64,000 nt of DNA. Source: Oreohelix idahoensis. Taxonomy: Eukaryota > Mollusca > Gastropoda > Stylommatophora > Oreohelicidae. The notes under the pieces are model-generated. The model was not told the origin of the DNA, did no database searches, and was given only the letters and a program-made list of their open reading frames with translations. This document shows, piece by piece, positions 45,255 to 54,349 of this stretch (its first letter is position 1; every line of letters begins with the position of its first letter). The position numbers and the translations under genes were made by a program. Location: positions 449,501 through 513,500 of the forward strand of contig JAMPIV010000304.1 in assembly GCA_024509875.1 (NCBI GenBank). The letters are read 5' to 3'.

Positions 45255-47641
45255 AAGTTATGGATTGGGTCAGAGAAATGAGAGAGCTTGACAACATTCT
45301 GCCTAGAAAACAACTTAGTCATCCCAAATACTCTTTTCATGCAACACCCTAGAAGACTATATACATGGACGTCACCGGACGGAAAAAGCAAGAACCAAAT
45401 AGATTACATCTTAATACAACAAAGGTGGCGATCTTGTATCTCATCCATCAAGACGCTCCCAGGAGCAGACTGTGACTCCGACCATGAACTTCTTGCTGCA
45501 AACTTCAAGATCAAATTGAAAAAAGTCGTTACAAGCGACAAAGTAATACGTTATGACACAAGCGCCATACCAGAAGAGTACAGTGTCGATATTCAGAATA
45601 AATTTGACATTCTTATGGCAGTACAGGAGGAAATGACACCAGATGAACTTGCCAATAACATCAGAGATGTTTATATTACAAATGCACAGAGGTTAATTCC
45701 TAAAAGAAGTATAAAGAGACGAGAATACATCTCAGACGAAACACTGAAGTTGGTGGTAGAGAGAAGAAAAATGAAGTGCAAAAAAGATACAGAATATCAG
45801 GAGTTGTACAAGGAATACACAAAGCAGATTAAAAAACGAGTCAGACAAGACAAACAACAATACATAAACGACACCTGCAGGAAAATAGAGGAAATGCGCG
45901 AACAGGGATTGAGTAAGAATATGTTTTCTGAAGTAAGAACATTGAAGAACAGCAACTTTAAATAATTACCTCGAGCAATAAACGACAAGAAAGGCGACAC
46001 TCTAACAGAACGTAAAGATATTCTGAACAGATGGAAGGAGTACTGTCAAGAAATGTATACGGAAATAAACAAAGCGGCAGATGACAACGTCACGAATGAA
46101 GCGGAACGTGAACCAGAACCTACCATAGAGGAAGTCCGGAACGCAATCAAACACTTAAAAAGTGGAAAATCTCCTGGTTGTGATGAAATAACAGCTGAAA
46201 TGATACAGGCAGGAGGAGAAGGCAGCGCTCGTATATACCATGCATTATGCTGCAAGATCTGGCAAAGCGGAATTTGGCCCAAGGAATGGAAAAGATCAAT
46301 TTTACATACCCTTGCCAAAAAAGGGCAACCTGAAACTGTGCACAAACTACAGAACTATAGCTCTTATAAGCCATGCCAGCAAAATACTATTACAAATCAT
46401 AATTAAAAGGATGCAACAAAAGCTAGAAACAGAAATAAACGAAGTACAGGCGGGTTTTCGACCAGGTAGAGGCACTAGAGATCATATATTCAACATGAGG
46501 ATCATCATAGAAAAGTGTAGAGAATTCAACGTTGACCTACATACTTGTTTCATTGATTACACCAAAGCTTTCGATTGTGTACAACATCAGCAGTTATGGG
46601 CTATTATGAAAAATATGGGATTTCCAAACCACCTTATACAACTCATCGCACTGCTGTACCAAGAACAACAGGCAGCCGTAAGAATAGAGGGTGAAACATC
46701 AGAATGGTTTGAAGTACAGAAAGGAGTAAGACAAGGCTGTACCCTTTCCCCTTACCTGTTTAACATTTATGCCGAGAATATCATGAGAAATGTAAGAGAT
46801 GACCAAGAACACACAGAGTTTGACTCATTTAACATCGGCGGGTACCAGATCCCGGAAATCAGATATGCTGACGACACAGTCCTCCTATCGACCAACCCAG
46901 AAGGACTTGAACAATTACTTCTGTCCACCAAAAAACACAGCGAGGCCCAGAATCTATACCTAAACACCAAGAAGACTAAAGTATTGACAACAGACAAAGT
47001 AAAGACCAAATCAGAAATTGAAATTGATAACGAAGAACTGGAAAGTGTTAATGAATTCGAATACTTAGGATCAATCATCAACAGCTCTGGCGACTGTGCA
47101 GTAGAAATTAAAAGAAGACTTGCAATTGCTTCACATAAACTAATACAGATGAAAAACCTATGGCAAGGCACAATCAAAGAAACAAAGTTACAACTGATCA
47201 GAGCATGTATATTCCCAGTGGCAACATACGGCTGCGAGACTTGGACACTCAATAAAACAGTTGCAAAAAAGATTACATCATTTGAAATGAAATGCTACAG
47301 AAGGATGTTGAGAATACCCTGGACAGAAAAAAAGACCAACAGAGAAGTACTGCACTCACTAAACGTACAGGAACATTGGCTCCTAAATACCATCGCAATA
47401 AGGAAGCTGAAATTTTTCGGTCATATAAAAAGACATAATAGCCTGGAAAAAACAGTGATGGAAGGCATGGTCCCTGGAAAAAGGGGAAGGGGTCGACCTA
47501 GACGATGGTGGACCCAGGACATCACAGAGAGTCTGAACTTGTCTTTGGCTGATGCAGGTCGACTTGCCCAGAATCGTGATGCGTTCAGAGCAGCTGTAAT
47601 GGAGACAACGTTCTGGAAAGAATACGTCCATGATGATGATG
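45255..47641 (+). mobile_element. RTE/Bov-B-like LINE, copy D, with TSD
   Basis: 5'-truncated in the endonuclease domain. It ends in a GATGATGATG tail immediately before the target sequence. ACATAGCCATT flanks it on both sides (45244-45254 and 47642-47652). The left copy is shared with the preceding element, so the LINE entered the duplicated target of the earlier insertion or vice versa. Confidence 0.9.
45261..47640 (+). pseudogene. LINE D endonuclease end plus reverse transcriptase
   Basis: The endonuclease C-terminus reads RLYTWTSPDGKSKNQIDYIL and SDHELLAANFKIK. A linker follows with an in-frame TAA at 45963-45965. After it come GKSPGCDEITAEMIQAGGEG, a frameshift near 46305, and a long open RT: PLPKKGNLKLCTNYRTIALI, QAGFRPGRGTRDHIF, DYTKAFDCVQHQ, GVRQGCTLSPYLF and the catalytic RYADDTVLLS. 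The C-terminal part has KFFGHIKRHNSLEKTVMEG and GKRGRGRPRRWW. Motif wording is close to Bov-B/RTE RTs. Only two lesions, so it is young but dead. Confidence 0.92.
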
Positions 47642-47652
47642 ACATAGCCATT

Positions 47653-47771
47653 GTCTTTCGTTTACATGTCCCTGTTGTTGTTGTTGGATGGCACAGGGAA
47701 AGATTACTTGTTGTGTGTTTGTTGAAGATCTTTACTCCATAGAGGGCTGGAAGATAACAACCACGACGTTG
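47653..47771 (+). mobile_element. Short 119-bp insert, LINE 3'-end-like
   Basis: Bounded by ACATAGCCATT at 47642-47652 and 47772-47782. It contains TTGTTGTGTGTTTGTTGAAG and GGGCTGGAAGATAAC, similar to the terminal region of RTE-like LINEs. Probably a severely truncated retroelement insertion at the same target. Confidence 0.55.
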
Positions 47772-48032
47772 ACATAGCCATTTTGGCTTTATTAACCACT
47801 GTAACAAAAATGCGCACCATCGTTACAAATAAAGTTCATGAACTTTATCATCTCCAATTCCAGTTACTGAGAAACGTATGGAAACATGCATTGATACACC
47901 ATCCAGCACTGGAGCGGAAAGTGTAGGAGGGTCAACACTCCGCCATGAGGCTGGTGTGCTGCAGCCCTGAACCAGTTTGCCTTGCACGCGTTTAATTTGC
48001 CTGCAAGCATTAGATAACACAGCTGCAAGGCA

Positions 48033-48137
48033 ATGGAGTTGTTAAAGTCGATTGCCTGCCGTGCCATTGATGACAACGAGAAAAATTTGAAGGAGCTGGG
48101 AACCAAAGTATGGACGTATGCTGAGCCTGGAGGGCGG
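48033..48137 (+). CDS. PM20D2: PM20D2-like gene, exon 1
   Basis: Encodes MELLKSIACRAIDDNEKNLK and ELGTKVWTYAEPGGR (35 residues), followed by donor GTAAAT at 48138. The start is supported by an in-frame TAA 18 bp upstream (48015-48017) and a good context (GGCAATGG). The pattern ID.N...L.EL..K.W..PE is that of M20-family amidohydrolases (PM20D2 type, which hydrolyses unusual dipeptides). It ends in phase 0 and joins exon 2 in frame. No signal peptide, consistent with a cytosolic enzyme. PM20D2 usually has WNNPEL here; TYAEPG is a divergent version. Confidence 0.68.
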
Positions 48138-48236
48138 GTAAATATAACGTTCTGATATCCATTAAAAAATGTATCAATGAAAGCTAGAAAAAGAATAATC
48201 CATTGTTACAAGGTCCCAAATGCTGACATAGCCAGG

Positions 48237-48735
48237 AATAGAGTTGAAGATGAGCTCTCAATTCCGTTTTAATACTTACTTCTAAGGCATGGGCAATATA
48301 TAACGTCTGACAGCAAAAGCCCAGCTTCTGGCCTTCTCGTGGCGGGACCTGTTTTACTAACAGGAGAAGGGGCGAGGGGCAAGCCAATGGTACCCTAAGA
48401 CCAGGATGCTCTGGGTGGATGAAGCTCGTAAACCGTGTATGCTACTTCATCTGGAAGTAAAACTCTGATTTAAAACCACCTGCTGTTTTGCAGTTAGGCT
48501 GGGAACAGCTAAAGGTTAAGGAAAGCAAAACAGAATAAAAACTGCTTGCTAAAATCGTATGTGCCAGGCCGAAAGGCACATATCTCGCAGCCCAGCCGTG
48601 AACTGCGACACAACGTATTTTTCGCTCAAAACAAAAATCGCACATTGTTACTAATGTTACATTACTGCTATCCACATTCACAAAGCACCACTGAGGCAAG
48701 CTTCCCTTCATAGTTTTGATGCATTTTAATGTTAT
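48237..48735 (+). repeat. Left arm of a large inverted repeat
   Basis: About 500 bp whose reverse complement lies at 50143-50588, including GTTTTACTAACAGGAGAAGG, ACCAGGATGCTCTGGGTGGA and GGAAAGCAAAACAGAATAAA. This arm has ~40 bp of extra sequence near 48615-48650. Arms are separated by 1.4 kb. They lie in intron 1 of the PM20D2-like gene. Confidence 0.93.
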
Positions 48736-49406
48736 TTATATTATCGAAGACACTACAGGTATGGGGCCATTTATCTGACATGCTTGGTTGGTAGATAAAG
48801 AGGTTCTCCGGAATTCGGTTCGCTAGGTCTAATATACAAAGACTATTAACGCACTTTTCTTACATTTTGCACACCAGACTAATGCATACATACAGCGTAT
48901 TTTTGTGCCTAACTAACTGCTCATGACAATTTTCTACACGAGCTATGATAAAAGGGTATTTTTTCGCTTCGGCGCAGTCGGGTTCATTCCATGAACATAA
49001 AAAAAATAATTATTATGTGTTATTTGACTGGCGTAGTATCTTCCTGTGTTTCATTAATTTGATAAATCACTATCACCATACAATTGTAACAGTTTTTGTT
49101 TTATTAAATTATAAATGTCAATACCATGACACAAAAACTTCGCTGATACATCTTTGTCCAAATGTATAACGCTGTTCTTATATTTTTAGAGATACACGCT
49201 TCCTTTTTGGTAGTCTTGCCACCCAGAGTTTTTTTTTTTTTTGTGGGGGTGGGGGGGGGGGGGGGAGAACATAATGACTGTGGGGGTATGTGAACAAAGC
49301 TGGAAAAAAGCACTAAAATTGTGAGAAAAATCACGTGAATCACATCGACTGGTTTGAAATTAGTCGCACCTCAATGGCGTCACCGTAAACAAAACGAAAT
49401 GGAATA
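48736..49406. other. Inverted-repeat spacer, first part
   Basis: AT-rich, with a T run followed by a G run (about 49230-49264). No gene was recognised. Confidence 0.5.
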
Positions 49407-49500
49407 TAGTTCTAATCACACACTTACACTAACCTTGGCCAGTTTTCGCTGATGCAGCTCTAATCATTAATTATACCACACACACCAACCTTGCCAATTA
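49407..49500 (-). repeat. Inverted copies of the exon-2 donor repeat
   Basis: The minus strand shows GATTAGAGCTGCATCAGCGA followed by AAACTGGCCAAGGTTAGTGT, and a second GGCAAGGTTGGTGTGTGTGG. These are two units of the array at 52298-54030 in the opposite orientation, upstream of exon 2. Confidence 0.88.
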
Positions 49501-49518
49501 TATATATATATATATAAG
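49501..49518. repeat. TA microsatellite
   Basis: TATATATATATATATA tract directly after the inverted donor-repeat units. Confidence 0.9.
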
Positions 49519-49586
49519 TAATTTCCTATCTTTCGTACCTTTTTGCTCCGCAGTGAATATGTATAGTTAGGTCTTGTTTCGTAGCG

Positions 49587-49678
49587 CTTAGGGTTAGGAT
49601 TAGAATTAGGGTTTGGATTAATGTTAGGATTAGGGTTTGTGTTAGGGTTAGTGTTAACCATAATACTAACCCTAATCC
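49587..49678. repeat. Degenerate TTAGGG-like repeat with inverted end
   Basis: Run of TTAGGGTTAGGATTAG-type hexamers with variants, ending in CTAACCCTAATCC on the same strand after a short spacer, so it can fold back on itself. It resembles interstitial telomeric sequence. Not a chromosome end. Confidence 0.7.
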
Positions 49679-50142
49679 TTTATAACGATATATTTCCTAT
49701 TTTCTGGAATGCTTATTTTTCCTAGATAGTTCTGCTCATTATCTTTTTGAAGCATCTTCCTTCTGATGTTTATATTGTGCCAACGCGTTTGAATTTCTCT
49801 GTTTCAGATGTGCACCATTTATTTGCGCATTGCATTCTTCACACTGGTAGTCCTATTGAGTTTTTCGCTGTAACGTTTCTTTGCTACAGTACACAACATT
49901 GCGTGTAGTTTTTTCTCACTCTTAGTTTTCAAAAACTGTGTCATTGGCACATCTCAAACTATTTACATTGTGTCCGCTATGTCGGGTTAGACATAAGGTA
50001 GATCCCGATCTATTTGTGCATCACATTGGAAAGTTTGGTAGATCTCTTTATGACGTAGAGGAAAAGAGACAGATTGTTAAAGCTAGAAGAATTTCGAACT
50101 AGTCCTCTCCTGCCGGCATTCCCCGTGAAAATTCACATGCAT

Positions 50143-50588
50143 TAAAATGCATCAAAATTATGAAGGGAAGCTTGCCTCTGTGGTTGTTTGTGAATGTGGA
50201 TAGCAGTAGTGTAACAATGTGCGTTGTGTCGCAGTTCACGGCTGGGCTGCGAGATTTGTACCTTTCGGCCCGGCACATCCGATTTTAGCAAGCAGTTTTT
50301 ATTCTGATTTGCTTTCCTTAGCATTTGTCTGTCTCCCGCCTAACTGCAAAGCCGCGGGTGGTTTTAAAATCAGTTTTCCTTCCAGATGAAGTGACATACA
50401 CGGTTTACGAGCTTCATCCACCCAGAGCATCCTGGTCTTAGGGTACCAAAGGCTTGCCCATCGTCCCTTCTCCTGTTAGTAAAACAGGTCCCGCCACGAG
50501 AAGGCCAGAAGCTGGGCTTTTGGTCTCAGAGGTTATATATTGCCCATGCCTTAGAAGTAAGGATTAAAACGTAATTGAGAGTTCACTT
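50143..50588 (-). repeat. Right arm of a large inverted repeat
   Basis: Reverse complement of 48237-48735 at roughly 90 percent identity by eye. It contains the AACTGCGACACAACGCACAT core that also occurs in the GAA-tailed element at 60297-60570 (GGACACAACGCA), so the arms may be two oppositely inserted copies of a retroelement. Confidence 0.93.
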
Positions 50589-50980
50589 TAGTAATGAACT
50601 TAATGAGAATGGAATGCAGTCTATTTTTTCATGTGAATTTAATATTTGGTAACGCACCATTTAGTTTGTATTTTCTGTTGATATAATCGCAGGAAGCAGG
50701 GCTTCCTTTTCCAGGAGTTTCATATAAACTGCACTTATTCTAAATTTCGAGTACACTGAAACCAGATATAATTTATCAGGGTTTATCTTTAGAGAGCGTG
50801 TTCCTAAAATAAGTTCCATAAGCTCCAGAGTTCCTGCTGCTTACCTAGGTGATATCCTGGCATGTCTCGTATTTCTGTTAATGTTTTTACTGTATATGAA
50901 GAGGATTTCTGTGGTAATACGCAAGTTAGTCGTCTTGTAGTAAACCCATCTCCCGGTACACTTTTGTGCTTGTTAATCCT
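50589..50980. other. Intron 1 sequence, unassigned
   Basis: Nothing recognised before the LINE fragment. Confidence 0.4.
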
Positions 50981-51311
50981 GACTAATCGACAAATAAGAG
51001 AAGACTCTAGGCAGAAATATGTCTCCGACTATATAAGGAAAAGACGATGGTCATATATCGGTCATGTCCTACGAATGCAAAACAACAGAATACCACTACA
51101 GGCGCTCACTTGGGTTCCTGAGGGTAAGAGGAAAAAAGGAAGACCAAAAGAAACACTCAGAAGAACAATAATAAGAGAAGGAAGAACGTTGGGCCTAAAT
51201 AATGTGCAAGAGCTAAGAGGAGTGGCGTCACAACGAACAACCTGGAGAGCACTGGTTTCTGCCTTATGCGCCGTGTTTGGTGCTTAAAGAATTTATTATT
51301 ATTATTATTAA
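50981..51311 (+). mobile_element. RTE-like LINE, copy A family, 3' fragment
   Basis: Nearly identical to 1287-1612. It encodes TNRQIREDSRQKYVSDYIRK, GHVLRMQNNRIPLQALTW and the same C-terminus, ending TTTGGTGCTTAAAGAATTTA with an ATT tail. 5'-truncated. High identity to copy A implies recent activity of the family. Confidence 0.93.
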
Positions 51312-51434
51312 TCCTGAAGGCTGTTAATTAGTGCCAAAAATGTTTTCTTAATACTTCTTAGGTCATCTCCGTCAGTATTTATTGTTAGCATCATTATGAT
51401 TTCCTTGCCCCTTGTAGTACCCGGGGAGTATATC

Positions 51435-51599
51435 CAGGACCGGTGCCAGACTATTTTGCGCCCTAGGCAAGGCTAAGTAATTATTATGATTTCTCACACT
51501 TCTCACTCTCTTAACACACTGACATTCTACACTCTGCGCCCCTCTGAGGTCTGCGCCCTAGACGGCCGCCTAGTTGGCCTAATGGTAGCACCGGCCCTG
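51435..51599. mobile_element. hAT MITE, 165 bp
   Basis: Ends CAGGACCGGTGCCAGACTAT and ...GGTAGCACCGGCCCTG form imperfect inverted repeats. The flanks AGTATATC (51427-51434) and AGTGTATC (51600-51607) are an 8-bp duplication with one mismatch. Internal GCGCCCTAGGCAAGGC is a common motif of this MITE type. In PM20D2-like intron 1. Confidence 0.85.
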
Positions 51600-51638
51600 A
51601 GTGTATCTTAGAAGATCAGGCAAGAATAAGACTACTCC

Positions 51639-51775
51639 TTCCTCGGCAATGTCGTGAGAGGCGACTTATTTGAGGTTGTACATAGGTTAGCAGCCTCATC
51701 TTTCAAAACAAACAGCTAAATATAGTACCACTGTAGGAGCACATGAACGCTTTGGTACAAGCTTCCTGTAAAAAA
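51639..51775 (+). mobile_element. SINE of the ATGTCGTAAAAGGC family
   Basis: Core AATGTCGTGAGAGGCGACTT, GAGGTTGTACATAGG and GCTTTGGTACAAGCTTCCTG. In PM20D2-like intron 1. Confidence 0.65.
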
Positions 51776-52024
51776 GATTAACTCTTTGACTCCACAATTA
51801 TTTTCCACCCGGTGCCGTAATTTTAATTCATTATAGACTAAAAACAACGCTCAGAGAGTTGTTTTTGGCACTGGTGTGAAATCTGACCAACGCTCTGAGC
51901 GTTGTTCCGGAATCAAAGGGTTAAGCTGCAGTGGGTGCTACATGCTCCAGAATGAGTTAACGGGGGAATTATAATGACGATGTTCCTGACTTTATTTGTG
52001 TTTCACCGCTTACATAATTGACAG

Positions 52025-52297
52025 GAAGTCAAAACGAGTGCTGCGCTGAGAAAGTTTCTGACAGACAACGAATTTGTTGTAACTAAATACAAAGGGATGA
52101 AGACAAGTTTCAAAGCGGAGTGGGGAGAGGCGGAATTTGGAGGCGCCAAGAGACCCAATATTGGCCTTCTGTGTAGATATGACGCAAGTTATAATAGTGG
52201 TCACGTGAACGGGAACAACCTCGTTGTGGAAGTGACTATCGGGGCTGCGCTTGGACTCCAGCAAGCGATTAGAGCTGCATCAACGAAAATTGGCAAG
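52025..52297 (+). CDS. PM20D2: PM20D2-like gene, exon 2 (metal ligands lost)
   Basis: Encodes 91 residues: EVKTSAALRKFLTDNEFVVT, TSFKAEWGEAEFGG, PNIGLLCRYDASYN and GHVNGNNLVVEVTIGAALGL, ending AIRAASTKIGK. This matches the catalytic-domain start of PM20D2 (YKTSAAL..FL...GF.[32 protein letters not shown]). The family motif HACGHN, whose Cys and second His bind metal, reads HVNGNN, so both ligands are replaced by Asn. Acceptor TTGACAG, donor GTTAGT at 52298, phase 0 on both sides. The open frame and intact splice sites favour a real exon of a noncatalytic paralogue over a pseudogene, but later exons were not recognised. Confidence 0.75.
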
Positions 52298-54030
52298 GTT
52301 AGTATGACTGTTGTGATTAGAGCTACATTAACACAAATTGGCGAGGTTGGTGTGTGTGTGTGGTATAATTACTGATTAGAGCTGCATCCGCGAAAACTGG
52401 CCACGGTTAGTGTAGGTGTGTGATTAGAGCTATATCAACGAAAATTGGCAAGGTTAGTGTGATTGGAGCTATATCAACGAAAATTGTCAATGGTTAGTGT
52501 GAGTGGTGTGATGAGAGCTGCATCAATAAAAATTTGCCCATGTTTGTGTGAGTGGTGTGATTAGAGCTACATCAATGAAAATTGGCCAAGGTTAGTGTGG
52601 GTGTGTGATTAAAGCTGCATCAACGAAAATTGGTTAGGTTAGTGTGGATGTTTGATTACCGATTAGAGCTACATAAACAAAAATTGGCAAAGTTAGTGTA
52701 GGTGTGTGATATAATTACCGATTATAGCTGCATCAACGAAAATCGGCAAGGTTAGTGTTAGTGGTGTCATTAGAGAGGAATCAACAAAGGTCGGCAGGGT
52801 TAGTGTGATTAGAGTTGCATCAATGAAAATCGGCAAGGTTAGTGTGGGTGTGTAATTACTAATTAGGGCTCCATCAACGAAAATTGCCCAAGGTTAGTGT
52901 GGGTGTGATTAGAGCTGCATCAACGAACATCGGCAAGGTTAGTGTGGTGGTGTCTGATTACTGATTAGAACTGCATCAACGAAAATTGGCATGATTTGTG
53001 TGGGTGTGTGATTACTTGTTAGAGCTGCATCAAGAAAAATCGGGAAAGGCTAGTGTGGGTGTGTGGTTACTGGTTAGGGCTGCATCAATAAAAATTGGCC
53101 AGGGTTAGTGTGGGTTTGTGATTAGAGCTGCATCAACGAAAATTGGCCAAGTTTAGTGTGGGTGTGGGATTAGAACTGCATCAACAAAGATCGGCAAGGT
53201 TAGTGTGAGTGGTGTGATTACTGATTAGAGCTGCATCAACGAAAATCGGGAAAGGTTAGTGTGGGAGGTGTGATTAGAGTTGCATCAACGAAAATCGGGA
53301 AAGGTTAGTGTGGGAGGTGTGGTTAGAGTTGCATCAACGACAATTGGCAAGGTTAGTGTGGATGGTGTGATTACAGCTTCAGCTACGAAATTCGGCACGG
53401 TTAGTGTGGGTGTGCAATTACCCCTTCTTCTTCTTCCTCTGTGTTCACCCACAGACGTCGACTTGAATATGTTCAAATAAAGTAGTTGTTAGCCTGATGC
53501 TGTGGTATCTCCGTACAGTTTTTTTCCAAGAATGGTACTGGTAATGGCCATAATGGGCTTTCTGTGTTTCTCATACGTTGGGAACCTTTGAAGTAGATGT
53601 TCAGCAATCATTTTATAAGTGCCACAGTTACACTCATCGGTAGTTCCTATCTTTAGCTTGTTGAATAGATGGTATCTTATTTTGTTGTGGCCTGTGCGAA
53701 GTTTTAAGATACGGCAACGTAAATTGGCAAGGTTAATGCGGGTGGCGTGATTACAGCTACATAAACAAAAAATCAACAAGGTTATACTGGATGGTGTGAT
53801 TAGAGCTGCATAAACGCAAATCGCCAAGGTTGGTGTGGATGGTGTCATTAGAGCTACAACCACAATATTGGCAAGGTTAATGTGGTGTGTAATTAGAGCT
53901 ACATCAACAAAAATTGGCCAAGGTTAGTGTGGGTAGTTTTAATTTTAGCTACAGCAATAAAGTCGGAAAAGTCAGAGTGGGTGGTATGATTAAAGCTGCA
54001 ACAACGAAAATAGGCCAAGGTCAGTGTCAT
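52298..54030 (+). repeat. Array grown from the exon-2/intron-2 boundary
   Basis: About 28 imperfect units of 46-60 bp. Each consists of a GATTAGAGCTGCATCAACGA and AAATTGGCAAGG core plus TTAGTGTGGGTGTG. The core equals the last ~30 nt of exon 2 (from 52268) and its GTTAGT donor, so each unit recreates an exon-end/5' splice site. Units begin near 52316, 52373, 52421, 52513, 52559, 52606, 52662, 52721, 52808, 52908, 53121, 53224, 53272, 53321 and so on. The array is interrupted by a LINE insertion at 53424-53712 and resumes to about 54030. Confidence 0.93.
53424..53712 (-). mobile_element. RNase H LINE 3' fragment with GAA tail
   Basis: The minus strand encodes KLRTGHNKIRYHLFNKLKIG and TTDECNCGTYKMIAEHLLQR, homologous to 41330-41450. 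It ends in a tail seen on the plus strand as CTTCTTCTTCTTCC (53425-53438). It is inserted in the donor-repeat array and so is younger than at least part of it. Confidence 0.88.
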
Positions 54031-54044
54031 CAACATCACAATTT

Positions 54045-54215
54045 TCCTTTTCGCTCCTTATAAAACATGGAGCCACCACTTTTGCTGGTTCCCTTGTAGA
54101 AAGCCTGCACCAAGCTCTTGCAGCGGTGTTTCTATGGCAATATGTTTACAGTATGAGCTTCCCAGCATCATGCACAACCTCATTTTAGTCGCCCTTTCCG
54201 ACATGTCTGAGTGTG
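54045..54215 (-). mobile_element. SINE of the ATGTCGTAAAAGGC family
   Basis: The minus strand carries ACATGTCGGAAAGGGCGACT, ATGAGGTTGTGCATGATG and AGTGGTGGCTCCATG. Confidence 0.68.
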
Positions 54216-54349
54216 TATTGTCATGCTTTGATTGGAATTGTCTGCCCTTTCCTCTGAATGGTCTGCCTGTTTTCTCTCTATCTCTTGGCTACGCCTACTT
54301 TTCTATAATTTTAGTTCTAATAGCTTATATTCTCTCTTTGATTTTGTCT

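Noticed and set aside
53285..53476. Minus-strand open frame with TLTVPNF-like repeats
   Set aside because: Antisense of the donor-repeat array.
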